This document shows, one piece after another, positions 26,161 through 34,035 of a stretch of 64,000 nt of DNA. Origin of the DNA: Roseivirga sp. GTDB lineage: Bacteria; Bacteroidota; Bacteroidia; Cytophagales; Cyclobacteriaceae. How positions within the stretch are numbered: position 1 is the first letter of the stretch; each line of letters begins with the position of its first letter. The stretch lies in the NCBI GenBank assembly GCA_021404565.1, contig JAAWWF010000001.1:357613-421612 (forward strand), written 5' to 3'. A program made the position numbers and the translations under genes. The notes under the pieces are model-generated. The model searched no databases, was not told where the DNA came from, and was given only the letters and a program-made list of their open reading frames with translations.

Positions 26161-27228
26161 ATGCGCTATATCAAGCACTTTTCAAACACTCTTTTAGCCC
26201 TGTTTTTATCTTTAGGCATACTCAATGCTCAAAGTAAATCGGAAACCATCGCCAAACTCGACAGTATGATGGATGACCTGGAAGCCAATAATGAACTCAT
26301 GGGTACGCTCACCATTTCAAGAAATGGCCAGGTCGTCTATGACCGGCAAGTCGGTTTTGCCAATATAGACCAGGGGAACAAAATTGGCCCTACTACTTTG
26401 ATGAAGATCGGCTCTAACACCAAGGTTTTTACGGCTGTTATGGTCTTTCAATTGATAGATGAAGGGAAGCTATCATTAGACACAAAACTTTCTCGCTTCC
26501 ACCCAAAAGTGAAGAATGCTGATCAGATTACCATCTCCCAACTACTGAGTCACAGAAGCGGTATTTTCAATATGACTGCCGATGAGGCTTTTGAGGAGTA
26601 TAGAGTTTCCGGGTTAACTGCCGATCAACAGCTACAGAAAATAGCCGCCTATCCCAGTGTGTTTGAGCCCGGTAGTCAATACGAGTACTCCAATACGAAT
26701 TACATCCTGCTTAGTCATATCATTGAAAAAATTACAAGTAAAAGCTATGGGCAAAATTTAGCTGATCGTATCACCGTCCCCCTTGGTTTAGCCCATACCG
26801 CCTATGGCCCTGATGCTGGTATCATGGAAAAAACAGCGAGTGGCTATTATTACGAAGACGGCTGGAATGAAATTACCACAACAAGCATGAACTTACCCCG
26901 TGGAGCAGGCGCCATTGTTTCTACCTCTACAGAATTAAACATATTTTTCAGAGCATTGATGCAAGGCAAGTTGGTCTCGAAAAACTCACTGTCAAAAATG
27001 ACCGAATTTCGTGATGGGCGAGGAAGAGGCATTAACGATTTTGTAGTGCCACCATCTATCACCACAGAAAAAGGGGTTTCGCACGGGGGACAAATCGATG
27101 GATTTTTGGCTCAGCCGATATACTTTATTGATATGGATGTTGCACTAACCTTTATTTCAAATGGATTGAATTGCGACCCACAAAAACTAACGGCTCTCCT
27201 GGCTACTTACTTGAAAAATCCATTCTGA
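26161..27228 (+). CDS. Beta-lactamase family serine hydrolase
   Basis: The protein from ATG 26161 (MRYIKHFSNTLLALFLSLGILNAQ) has a signal peptide and about 355 residues. The class C/PBP4*-like catalytic motifs are visible: SxxK in KIGSNTKVF (Ser85, Lys88), YxN in YEYSNTNY, and HGG in VSHGGQIDGF near the C-terminus. It could be a peptidase, esterase or beta-lactamase-related hydrolase in the periplasm. It lies about 100 bases after the small MotA-like gene. A large hairpin follows the stop. Confidence 0.88.
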   Translation: MRYIKHFSNTLLALFLSLGILNAQSKSETIAKLDSMMDDLEANNELMGTLTISRNGQVVYDRQVGFANIDQGNKIGPTTLMKIGSNTKVFTAVMVFQLIDEGKLSLDTKLSRFHPKVKNADQITISQLLSHRSGIFNMTADEAFEEYRVSGLTADQQLQKIAAYPSVFEPGSQYEYSNTNYILLSHIIEKITSKSYGQNLADRITVPLGLAHTAYGPDAGIMEKTASGYYYEDGWNEITTTSMNLPRGAGAIVSTSTELNIFFRALMQGKLVSKNSLSKMTEFRDGRGRGINDFVVPPSITTEKGVSHGGQIDGFLAQPIYFIDMDVALTFISNGLNCDPQKLTALLATYLKNPF

Positions 27229-27280
27229 TTCAGGCTGTATTGGGTTAAAAAGGCTGATACAGGAATGAGTTCACACTATG

Positions 27281-27314
27281 CTAAACCTGGTTCATCCTGA
27301 TGGACCTGGTTTAG
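27281..27314. terminator. Hairpin between convergent genes
   Basis: CTAAACCTGGTTCATC and GATGGACCTGGTTTAG pair into a 16-base stem with one mismatch and one wobble and almost no loop. It overlaps the stop codon of the minus-strand gene. There is no long T-run on either side, so it could be a bidirectional terminator or an mRNA-stabilising hairpin. Confidence 0.5.
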
Positions 27315-28561
27315 TTCCCATGAAAGTCTGAGGGCTGATATTCTATGGGCAGCATATCACCCACCATCTTAAACGACCAATAGCCATAGAAGGCGAAATC
27401 CAGTGGATTGAAGACATAGCCATTCCCATCAAACTCTACGCTTTTACCCGGCTTTATTTCTATCCATGACCTTTGAAGGTTACGCCTGCTGTTATTGAGG
27501 TTCTTACCAAAGAAATACTCGTGCCAGGGTGGCCTTACATAGCCATCCTCTTCCACACTATTAGCGGCAGTTACCAGTATCAGTGCGTCCAGATAGAATT
27601 TCTTTGAGCCGGGATGACTTCCAGGCTTTACATAGTCATAAAGATCTATAGGCCTTGCCAGGCCTGAGGAGGTAGTCTTATAGTCCTTCGGAGCCGCATA
27701 TTCATTGGTACTGCCAAATGGCATCCACTGAGTCTCAAAGCCCCATTCTTCCAGCTTATCTGCATGGAGTGATTTCAAAAAATGCCTCAAAGAGCCCCGG
27801 TAGGCTTCCCACCTGTTTTGCTGCCATCTTTCGAGTTGCTTTATATTTCTGGGTTCCAGCTCTTTAAAGAAAGGATACCCCAGAAAAGTCATAAGCCTGG
27901 TTTGCACATCTAATTCGAAGTTTTCCAGCACATAGTCAAGCTCGTAGCCCAGCTCGTTGTTTACAATCTTAATAGGGCTGGAAGCAAAGGCCAATACCTG
28001 GGTCTGGTCTTTGAGCACCTCAAAGCTCAGCACCTCTGGATTTTCAATTTTTGTTCCTGACGCAAATCTGCTGCCTCCCATTAGCACAGATTGAAACATT
28101 CTGAAGTACTTTCTCCAATGGGGGCCCTTTTCTTCAATAATAAAGCTGTCATTGGTCTCGTAATAGCCTCTTCTTATGTGTGTTTTGGATCCCGTGACCT
28201 CCACTCCATCTACCTTTTTCTCAAGTGGACCAAGGCGGATGTCTACCTTAAGACTGGTGTTGGTGCTCAGCTCTATCTCTTTGCTATAGGTGGCAAAACC
28301 CAGGTATTTCACTGTGAGTTTGTAAGTACCGCTTCGTGTCGCACTAAAACTATAAACTCCCCCCGGGTCGGTTGGCGCTCCAAAGGTAGTATTGGCTAAA
28401 AACACATTGGCAAAAGGCAGGGTCTCTCCTGTGCTTTTATCATAAACCGTTCCCTCAATCTTGTAGTTCTGGGCCTTGACATGACTTTGTGAAAAACAGT
28501 AACAAACGACAATGATCAACAATGACCTGAGCGGGGTATGATGAAAGACATGAAAACCCAT
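27311..28561 (-). CDS. CarboxypepD_reg-like domain protein (paralogue A)
   Basis: From ATG 28561 the product has about 416 residues with a signal peptide ending VKAQ. A carboxypeptidase-regulatory-like Ig domain follows (about 33-120: YKIEGTVYDKSTGETLPFANVFLANTTFGAPTD), then a domain of unknown function with ENPEVLSFEVLKDQTQVLAFASSPIKIVNNELGYELDYVLENFEL and the ending YGYWSFKMVGDMLPIEYQPSDF. The protein lacks a TonB-receptor barrel. It has the same architecture as the gene just upstream (28658-29776), and the two are tandem paralogues. They probably act at the cell envelope. The function is unknown. Confidence 0.8.
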   Translation of the reverse strand: MGFHVFHHTPLRSLLIIVVCYCFSQSHVKAQNYKIEGTVYDKSTGETLPFANVFLANTTFGAPTDPGGVYSFSATRSGTYKLTVKYLGFATYSKEIELSTNTSLKVDIRLGPLEKKVDGVEVTGSKTHIRRGYYETNDSFIIEEKGPHWRKYFRMFQSVLMGGSRFASGTKIENPEVLSFEVLKDQTQVLAFASSPIKIVNNELGYELDYVLENFELDVQTRLMTFLGYPFFKELEPRNIKQLERWQQNRWEAYRGSLRHFLKSLHADKLEEWGFETQWMPFGSTNEYAAPKDYKTTSSGLARPIDLYDYVKPGSHPGSKKFYLDALILVTAANSVEEDGYVRPPWHEYFFGKNLNNSRRNLQRSWIEIKPGKSVEFDGNGYVFNPLDFAFYGYWSFKMVGDMLPIEYQPSDFHGN

Positions 28562-28657
28562 AGGAGTATTGTTTAAATACAATTAACCATTACTTCTTTC
28601 CCTTAACCTCCTTTAGAACGGGTTGTTCTCCTATAGCTACATTATATCCCAGCCCCT

Positions 28658-29776
28658 TTACTTTTCTTCAGGCTGATAGTCCATAGGCACCATATCGCCC
28701 AGTTTTTCAAAACCCCAATAGCCATTTGTAACCACTGCCAGTGGATTAATAAGGTAGCCTGACTGTTCAAAATCTACTTCGGTAATGCCTTCTGGTAAGA
28801 AAATCCAAGAAAGCTGCTCTTTGCCTGCCGGTTTGGGGCTGATGGAATTTTGATAAATCTTGTACTGGAGGCTCTCCTTCTCTTTTTTATATACGATATA
28901 GAGGTAATTCTCAAACGAAAGCGATTTGGTAGTCCCATTAGGTTTTGTACTCACAAGTCTGCGCATTCTGATCGGTGTAAGGTCTATTGCCCTCCCTCTT
29001 TTCATATCCTTGGCTGCATTCACCACAAAACCGGCTTCTTTAGTTTTGTCTTCATAAAGCGCTTTAAAAAAGTGTGAGATAGATCCCAGGTAGGCTTTCT
29101 CGCGACCCTGCGCCCAACGTTTCCGGACCTTTCCTTTTTTACCCAACTCCTCAAAAGACGGAAACCCGTAGAAAACTGAGTAATTCCTGGCATAGTAAAT
29201 CTTGAAATCTTCCAGCAGGTATTTTATTCTGTAGCCCAGGGCTTTGTTTTCAATAATGAGAGGTTCGCTCGCGTAGGCCTCAAAGATTCTGTCCTTCCTG
29301 TTGTCGTCAAAATTCAATACTTCTTCGTTGACGATGCGACAGGAATTGGCATTGGCTGAGGTACCGAGAAAAGTTTGCTTGAAAAGTATCAGGTTCTTTC
29401 GCCATGCCTCATCTTTTTTGGCTGTAATAGTTACTGCTCCCAGGTTTACGGTACTCAGGTAGAGTTTCACATTCAGCCGCAGTACCTGCTGCTCGTTCAG
29501 GTCTACCTGCCTGAAATAGGTCTCATAGCCTGTAAAGGAGATCACCAGATCATAGGTACCCGGCCGGTCTGCTTTCAACACAAAATTACCATCCTTATCT
29601 GAAGTAGTGCCGAAGGTAGTACCTGAAAAAAACACAGAGGCAAAAGGCAGGGTTTCATTCGTTACCGAGTCGCTCACAACCCCTTCAATCGTATAGCCAA
29701 GGTCTGTTTGAGCCCAGGACCAAAGGGGACTACAAATCATCAATAAAAACAGATACTTTTGGAAGAGTTTAGTCAT
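28658..29776 (-). CDS. CarboxypepD_reg-like domain protein (paralogue B)
   Basis: The 372-residue product has a signal peptide (MTKLFQKYLFLLMICSPLWSWAQ), a carboxypeptidase-regulatory-like domain (about 26-115: GYTIEGVVSDSVTNETLPFASVFFSGTTFGTTSD) and the same C-terminal module as paralogue A (NEEVLNFDDNRKDRIFEAYASEPLIIENKALGYRIKYLLEDFKI ... GYWGFEKLGDMVPMDYQPEEK). It lies 96 bases upstream of paralogue A in one orientation, so co-transcription is plausible. Its ATG is only 16 bases from the start of divergent menE, leaving no room for separate promoters outside the coding regions. Confidence 0.8.
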   Translation of the reverse strand: MTKLFQKYLFLLMICSPLWSWAQTDLGYTIEGVVSDSVTNETLPFASVFFSGTTFGTTSDKDGNFVLKADRPGTYDLVISFTGYETYFRQVDLNEQQVLRLNVKLYLSTVNLGAVTITAKKDEAWRKNLILFKQTFLGTSANANSCRIVNEEVLNFDDNRKDRIFEAYASEPLIIENKALGYRIKYLLEDFKIYYARNYSVFYGFPSFEELGKKGKVRKRWAQGREKAYLGSISHFFKALYEDKTKEAGFVVNAAKDMKRGRAIDLTPIRMRRLVSTKPNGTTKSLSFENYLYIVYKKEKESLQYKIYQNSISPKPAGKEQLSWIFLPEGITEVDFEQSGYLINPLAVVTNGYWGFEKLGDMVPMDYQPEEK

Positions 29777-29792
29777 AGTTGAGTTTATCTGA

Positions 29793-30878
29793 ATGCCTGC
29801 CAGTTTTTATACTTCTGATAAGATATTGAGTCCTGCTGAGTTCTCAGAACATACCAACGTGAATGAGCACTTTGAAGGTTTAAAAAATGCACAACACTTT
29901 ATCCGATCATGGGTAAATGACAAGCAATTTTTCGACCAAAAAACCTCTGGGTCCACCGGAAAACCTACCGTTCATACAATATCTCGTAAAAACATGCTGG
30001 CCAGTGCCAGCAGAACTGCTCAGGTCCTGAACCTCAATACAGGTTTGCAGGCCCTGGTTTGTATTAACATGTCTTACATCGGAGGTAAAATGATGCTTGC
30101 CCGGGGGATGCAATTTGACTGGCACCTCCACCTTGTGGCTCCTGTTTCTTTCGCTAGCTCCGTCCAAATCCCTTCAGGTTCCTTTGACTTTGCGGCCATG
30201 GTACCACTTCAGATTGAAAACCTGCTGCAATCCGAAGCTGGCCTTCAACTTCTGAATAACACGGAAAAGATTATTGTGGGAGGCGCTGCCGTGAGCAAAG
30301 AGCTAATCCGCCAAATTCAGCCCCTCAAGTGCCGGGTTTATGCTACCTACGGTATGACGGAAACCATCTCGCACATTGCCCTTCAAAAGCTTAACGGCCC
30401 TGATCGGGCAGATCACTTCAGCATGTTGCCGGGTGTGGATTTTGGGCTTGACGAAAGAGGTTGCCTCAGGCTAAAAGCAGATGTAACCGATAACCAATGG
30501 ATTCAGACCAATGACCTGACAGACCTGAAGGATAACGGGAGTTTTAAAATCACCGGCCGGGCAGATAACATCATCAACACCGGAGGGGTCAAAGTATCGG
30601 CAGAAATGCTGGAAGAGAAGATAGCGCCTCTATTAAAAGGTCAGGCAAAGGATTATGCCATTTCCAGTATCCCCGATGCCCTGTTGGGTAATAAAATAGT
30701 GTTGATATGTGAGGGCTTAACGATTCCTCCTGAGGACTTAAAAGCCCTGCTTAAATCCAGTCTGGGTAAATTCGAAGTACCGAAAGAGATTATCTCACAG
30801 CAAATACCCAAAACCGCCTCTGGCAAGATTGACAGGGCCCGACTTAAAAGGGTCGTTCATTCAACACAAATCAAATAA
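29793..30878 (+). CDS. menE: o-succinylbenzoate-CoA ligase, short form
   Basis: MenE activates o-succinylbenzoate to its CoA ester in menaquinone synthesis. The adenylate-forming signature is intact in this 361-residue protein: phosphate loop TSGSTGKP (51-58), YGMTET (about 186-191), GRADNIINTGG (about 255-265) and the catalytic lysine in TASGKIDRARL (about 345). It is shorter than the roughly 450-residue enzymes of other phyla because the N-terminal subdomain is reduced, as I recall for Bacteroidota MenE. The assignment rests on fold and on the presence of menI-menF-menD about 6 kb upstream. Other acyl-CoA ligases cannot be fully excluded. Confidence 0.82.
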   Translation: MPASFYTSDKILSPAEFSEHTNVNEHFEGLKNAQHFIRSWVNDKQFFDQKTSGSTGKPTVHTISRKNMLASASRTAQVLNLNTGLQALVCINMSYIGGKMMLARGMQFDWHLHLVAPVSFASSVQIPSGSFDFAAMVPLQIENLLQSEAGLQLLNNTEKIIVGGAAVSKELIRQIQPLKCRVYATYGMTETISHIALQKLNGPDRADHFSMLPGVDFGLDERGCLRLKADVTDNQWIQTNDLTDLKDNGSFKITGRADNIINTGGVKVSAEMLEEKIAPLLKGQAKDYAISSIPDALLGNKIVLICEGLTIPPEDLKALLKSSLGKFEVPKEIISQQIPKTASGKIDRARLKRVVHSTQIK

Positions 30879-30965
30879 AAAGCAGTCCCTATCAACTTTC
30901 GGGATCAGTTTCCAACCATAAATGCTTAAATTAAGGATGAGGCATTGCTAACCTTAATCTTAGGC

Positions 30966-32216
30966 ATGTTACGAAAGTCCACCCTTCTTATATTTCTACT
31001 CAGCTTCAGTGCTACACTGATGGCCCAGGAGCTTTATAAGGAAGGTTTTGTACTTACCTCCCCTTTCGACACACTAAGAGGTGAAATCAAGTACATCAGC
31101 TATAATCAAGCGGCAGAACGTTGCACTTTCAGAGATCACAATCAGAAAGAGACTACCTTTTTGCCTAAAGACTTGTTTGGCTATGGTGTTGGTCAGGACT
31201 TACTCTTTCTCTCCAAAGAGACTCAAGATGCAAAAGCCATATTTCTGGAGGTTGTTTATCAGGGGAGTCTCACCCTGTTCAGCTATCGCGATGCCAATGC
31301 GAGAAACTTCTTTTACATAGAAAGCAACCAGACAGGAGAATTCAGAAAGCTAACTCAAAAGATAGTAGGCGATAGCAGGAGGCAAAAAGTATTCAAAACC
31401 TACATTGATGTGCTCAGAATTATGCTTCCAAAAAGCGAACTGGTGGCTGATGAGATTGAAAATGTAGCTCTGTCTGCCAAATCACTCACCCGATTGTTAA
31501 AAGCATATGACCAACGCTATGCCAATACTCAGGGTATAGCCTATACAGGAATTGGTAAAACTTCGCCTCCCAAGATTGGGATTCTTGCGGGCCCCAGCCT
31601 TTCACGACTGACCCTTAACGGGCATAGTGGTGAGGTAAATCGTCAGCTCTTCTCCCTGGGCATCAGGGTAGAAAAAGAAGTATCGCGGGGTACCGGGCGG
31701 CTGTTTCTCGATGCTGACCTGATAATCACCAACGAGGACTACCTGGGTGAATTCTCAGCCACACAACTGGTTAGGCAAAATGACGATATCATTTCCAATT
31801 TTATCAACATTGCCTTGCATGCAGATTTTGTAGGTGTTTTGGGACAGATAGATTACCGTACCTCTGTGGAGCTTTCACGCACCGTCATCAGTCTGCCGCT
31901 GAATCTGAAGTACAAACTTCCGGGAAGACGCTTCAATGTCACCTTTGGTGGAGGACTCGAAATACAGTACGCTACTTCCAGTGATGTAGTGGTCGATGGT
32001 AGAATCCTCCAGGGTGGAAATGAAACCTTCAGAGCTTTTACACAAGAGTTTGCCAACCCCTTTCGCATTGGTATGAATGTGGGTGCAGGACTGGCCTACA
32101 ATGCCAAGCACACCATATTTTTAGATGCTCGTTTCTCTCCGGCCTGGTTTGATCAGGGAGCTCTGAATTATTCCTATATGCGCCTGATGCTGGGGGTAAT
32201 GCTCAGTAAAAATTAG
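30966..32216 (+). CDS. Secreted protein with C-terminal beta-barrel-like half
   Basis: From ATG 30966 the product has about 416 residues and a signal peptide (MLRKSTLLIFLLSFSATLMAQ). The N-terminal half (YKEGFVLTSPFDTLRGEIKYISYNQAAERCTF ... FFYIESNQTGEFRKL) resembles a domain common in Bacteroidota envelope proteins. The C-terminal half alternates hydrophobic and polar residues (IGILAGPSLSRLTLNG ... ISLPLNLKYKLPGRRFNVTFGGGLEIQYA ... YSYMRLMLGVMLSKN), as expected for an outer-membrane barrel. A TTG seven codons upstream is possible but adds nothing. Its stop overlaps by four bases the convergent XRE-S24 gene. Confidence 0.75.
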   Translation: MLRKSTLLIFLLSFSATLMAQELYKEGFVLTSPFDTLRGEIKYISYNQAAERCTFRDHNQKETTFLPKDLFGYGVGQDLLFLSKETQDAKAIFLEVVYQGSLTLFSYRDANARNFFYIESNQTGEFRKLTQKIVGDSRRQKVFKTYIDVLRIMLPKSELVADEIENVALSAKSLTRLLKAYDQRYANTQGIAYTGIGKTSPPKIGILAGPSLSRLTLNGHSGEVNRQLFSLGIRVEKEVSRGTGRLFLDADLIITNEDYLGEFSATQLVRQNDDIISNFINIALHADFVGVLGQIDYRTSVELSRTVISLPLNLKYKLPGRRFNVTFGGGLEIQYATSSDVVVDGRILQGGNETFRAFTQEFANPFRIGMNVGAGLAYNAKHTIFLDARFSPAWFDQGALNYSYMRLMLGVMLSKN

Positions 32217-32998
32217 CTTTTAAGCTTGATGATCTCCTGCTGAAGGTCCATTACAATATTTGTGAGCTTCTCGAAATTCATTTCTTCTTCAGAGTGTTCC
32301 GGTAACTCCATACTGAGATACGCTTTCGCTTCCCAAATCTCAAGTACATCTCCCAGCGTGATTTCATATGGAGAATAAGCTTTATTATCAGATACCAGAA
32401 AGAGTTTACCATGCTCCTCAGCATAGTCGAAAACGCGCTTATAAACCACACCCTCTTCTTTCGAAAGAATCACATAGCATTGCCCACTGCGCAGGTCGCG
32501 TACATCTTCCAGATAGCGACCGATCACGATAGTGCCGGGCTTTAAGGGAAGCATAGAATCTCCTGTGATTTCAAAGGCCCGATAAGTACCGGTACCGGGT
32601 AAGTTGGGAATATGAAATTTGGGCATATCACCCAGGTATTCAGGGTCAGCATAGCCATTCATATACCCTGCAGAAGCTTTTTGAGGAATCAGATCGATAT
32701 ACTCCTCATCTTCCTGATTTACGGTAATAGAGAGGACTTTAGTATCGGTTTTGGTACCCTTACCCAATTTTTCAATTTGCTCAAGACTTAGTTTGGTCAG
32801 GTCTTTACTAATCAACGTATCCACAGAAACCTTAAACAGGCGACAGATATTCATCAGGTTGTTCAGTCGTGGGTCAGCGCGCCCCTCTTCATAAGCCCCT
32901 ACGAGGGAGCGTTTGATTTCGATTTTCTCTGCCAAATCGCCCTGAGTCCAGCCTTTTTGCTTTCTCAGGTGCTTAATATTTTCTGAAATAATGCTCAT
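32213..32998 (-). CDS. XRE family repressor with LexA-like S24 domain
   Basis: The 261-residue regulator has an N-terminal helix-turn-helix (about 5-60: NIKHLRKQKGWTQGDLAEKIEIKRSLVGAYEEGRADPRL). The C-terminal S24 peptidase domain shows all three autocleavage elements: Ala110-Gly111 (QKASAGYMNGY), Ser148 (ITGDSMLPLKPG) and Lys187 (GVVYKRVF). Such proteins, like LexA or phage CI, can inactivate themselves under stress. No phage genes are near, so it is likely a resident stress regulator. An inverted repeat of the ACTAA...TTAGT type lies 37-74 bases upstream of its start, in the gap shared with the divergent outer-membrane protein gene. Confidence 0.92.
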   Translation of the reverse strand: MSIISENIKHLRKQKGWTQGDLAEKIEIKRSLVGAYEEGRADPRLNNLMNICRLFKVSVDTLISKDLTKLSLEQIEKLGKGTKTDTKVLSITVNQEDEEYIDLIPQKASAGYMNGYADPEYLGDMPKFHIPNLPGTGTYRAFEITGDSMLPLKPGTIVIGRYLEDVRDLRSGQCYVILSKEEGVVYKRVFDYAEEHGKLFLVSDNKAYSPYEITLGDVLEIWEAKAYLSMELPEHSEEEMNFEKLTNIVMDLQQEIIKLKS

Positions 32999-33034
32999 GG
33001 GAATAGATTTGTGCAGCCCTAAGTTAATACCTTA

Positions 33035-33072
33035 TACTAAATAAATTAGTTGAAAAGCCAATTATTTTAGTA
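33035..33072. promoter_or_regulatory. Inverted repeat, candidate XRE-S24 operator
   Basis: TACTAAATAAATT (33035-33047) and AATTATTTTAGTA (33060-33072) are inverted copies matching at 11 of 13 positions with a 12-base spacer. Inside the first arm region ACTAA-N5-TTAGT (33036-33050) is itself palindromic. The site lies in the 193-base gap between the repressor gene and the divergent outer-membrane gene, which suits autorepression and control of the neighbour. Confidence 0.5.
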
Positions 33073-33191
33073 AGCGTCTGAATACCAAACCTATTGAATC
33101 CTCCCTTCGTAGAGATAAATATTCAATAAGGAACGAATTTTTTGGCACATTATTGGCTTTAAGCAGGGCAGGTCAACAAAATATTCAACCA

Positions 33192-33872
33192 ATGCGTAAA
33201 TTTTTTATTATCTCCATCTCCGTGCTCATGTTCCAGGCAATGGGTATGGCACAGTCTACTTTCGGACTCAGCCTTGAAGGCTTTGCTCCTACCGGTGATT
33301 TCAAACGAGACTCTCCCGAGCTATGGGGTGGTGGTTTCGGCATGGAAGTAGCCATTCAGATTAATAACTCCCCCATTCATGTCGGTGGTCAATTCAATTT
33401 CATCCGATACGGTTCGGAGGTACGCGATGGCTGGCACGGTCCGGGTTTGGGTGATGTGCGCGTAAGACGCAACAATGAAATTTTCAATACCCTCGGCTTC
33501 GTTCGACTCAAGCCGGAAGTAAAAGGCAGGGTGCAGCCCTATGTAGATTTCCTTGCTGGGTTCAACTATATCTATACCCGGGCCAATTTCAGAGACAGTG
33601 CCCTGGAAGAAGAGTTTGCCCAAAACAAAGATTTAGGAGACTTCTCGCTCAGTTACGGTGTGGGCGGTGGTTTTGAAATATTCCTTGATGAATACGTCAG
33701 CCTCGATTTTCGGGTAAAAACCTTACGAGGTACACAAGCCGATTACCTGACCTCAAGATCAGTTACTTACAACAATGAGTTTGAAGCTTACGATCTCAAC
33801 ATCAAAAATGCCAAACTCGATTACTTTACCTTTAGTATAGGCGTTAAAGTGCTGCTCTCGTCTATAGATTAA
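33192..33872 (+). CDS. Outer membrane beta-barrel protein
   Basis: From ATG 33192 (MRKFFIISISVLMFQAMGMAQ) the product has 226 residues with a signal peptide and alternating strands typical of a small OmpA-like/OprF-like barrel: STFGLSLEGFAPTGDF, WGGGFGMEVAIQI, IHVGGQFNFIRYGSEV, VQPYVDFLAGFNYIYTRAN, FSLSYGVGGGFEIFLDEYVSLDFRVKTLRG and a terminal DYFTFSIGVKVLL. A TTG at 33153 opens the frame but lacks support. It is divergent from the XRE-S24 repressor and could be under its control. Confidence 0.82.
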   Translation: MRKFFIISISVLMFQAMGMAQSTFGLSLEGFAPTGDFKRDSPELWGGGFGMEVAIQINNSPIHVGGQFNFIRYGSEVRDGWHGPGLGDVRVRRNNEIFNTLGFVRLKPEVKGRVQPYVDFLAGFNYIYTRANFRDSALEEEFAQNKDLGDFSLSYGVGGGFEIFLDEYVSLDFRVKTLRGTQADYLTSRSVTYNNEFEAYDLNIKNAKLDYFTFSIGVKVLLSSID

Positions 33873-33911
33873 GCATCAAAGACGTAGGCGAAAAATGGGT
33901 TTATCGGGTAC

Positions 33912-33934
33912 TTGTGACAATTGATCTGTCACAA
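33912..33934. promoter_or_regulatory. Perfect inverted repeat upstream of the propeller gene
   Basis: TTGTGACA (33912-33919) and TGTCACAA (33927-33934) form perfect eight-base arms with a seven-base spacer, 102 bases before the ATG at 34036 and 40 bases after the previous stop. It could be an operator or a hairpin. The arms resemble CRP/FNR half-sites, but the spacing between TGTGA and TCACA (11) is not the usual 6. Confidence 0.4.
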
Positions 33935-34035
33935 CCATTCATAACCCATTCTTTGCGTTCTTACAAATTGGATTTCACCGCGGCTCTGCTTGGTGTACTT
34001 TGATTGAGTTTAATTTTCAATCAAACCAGATTCCA

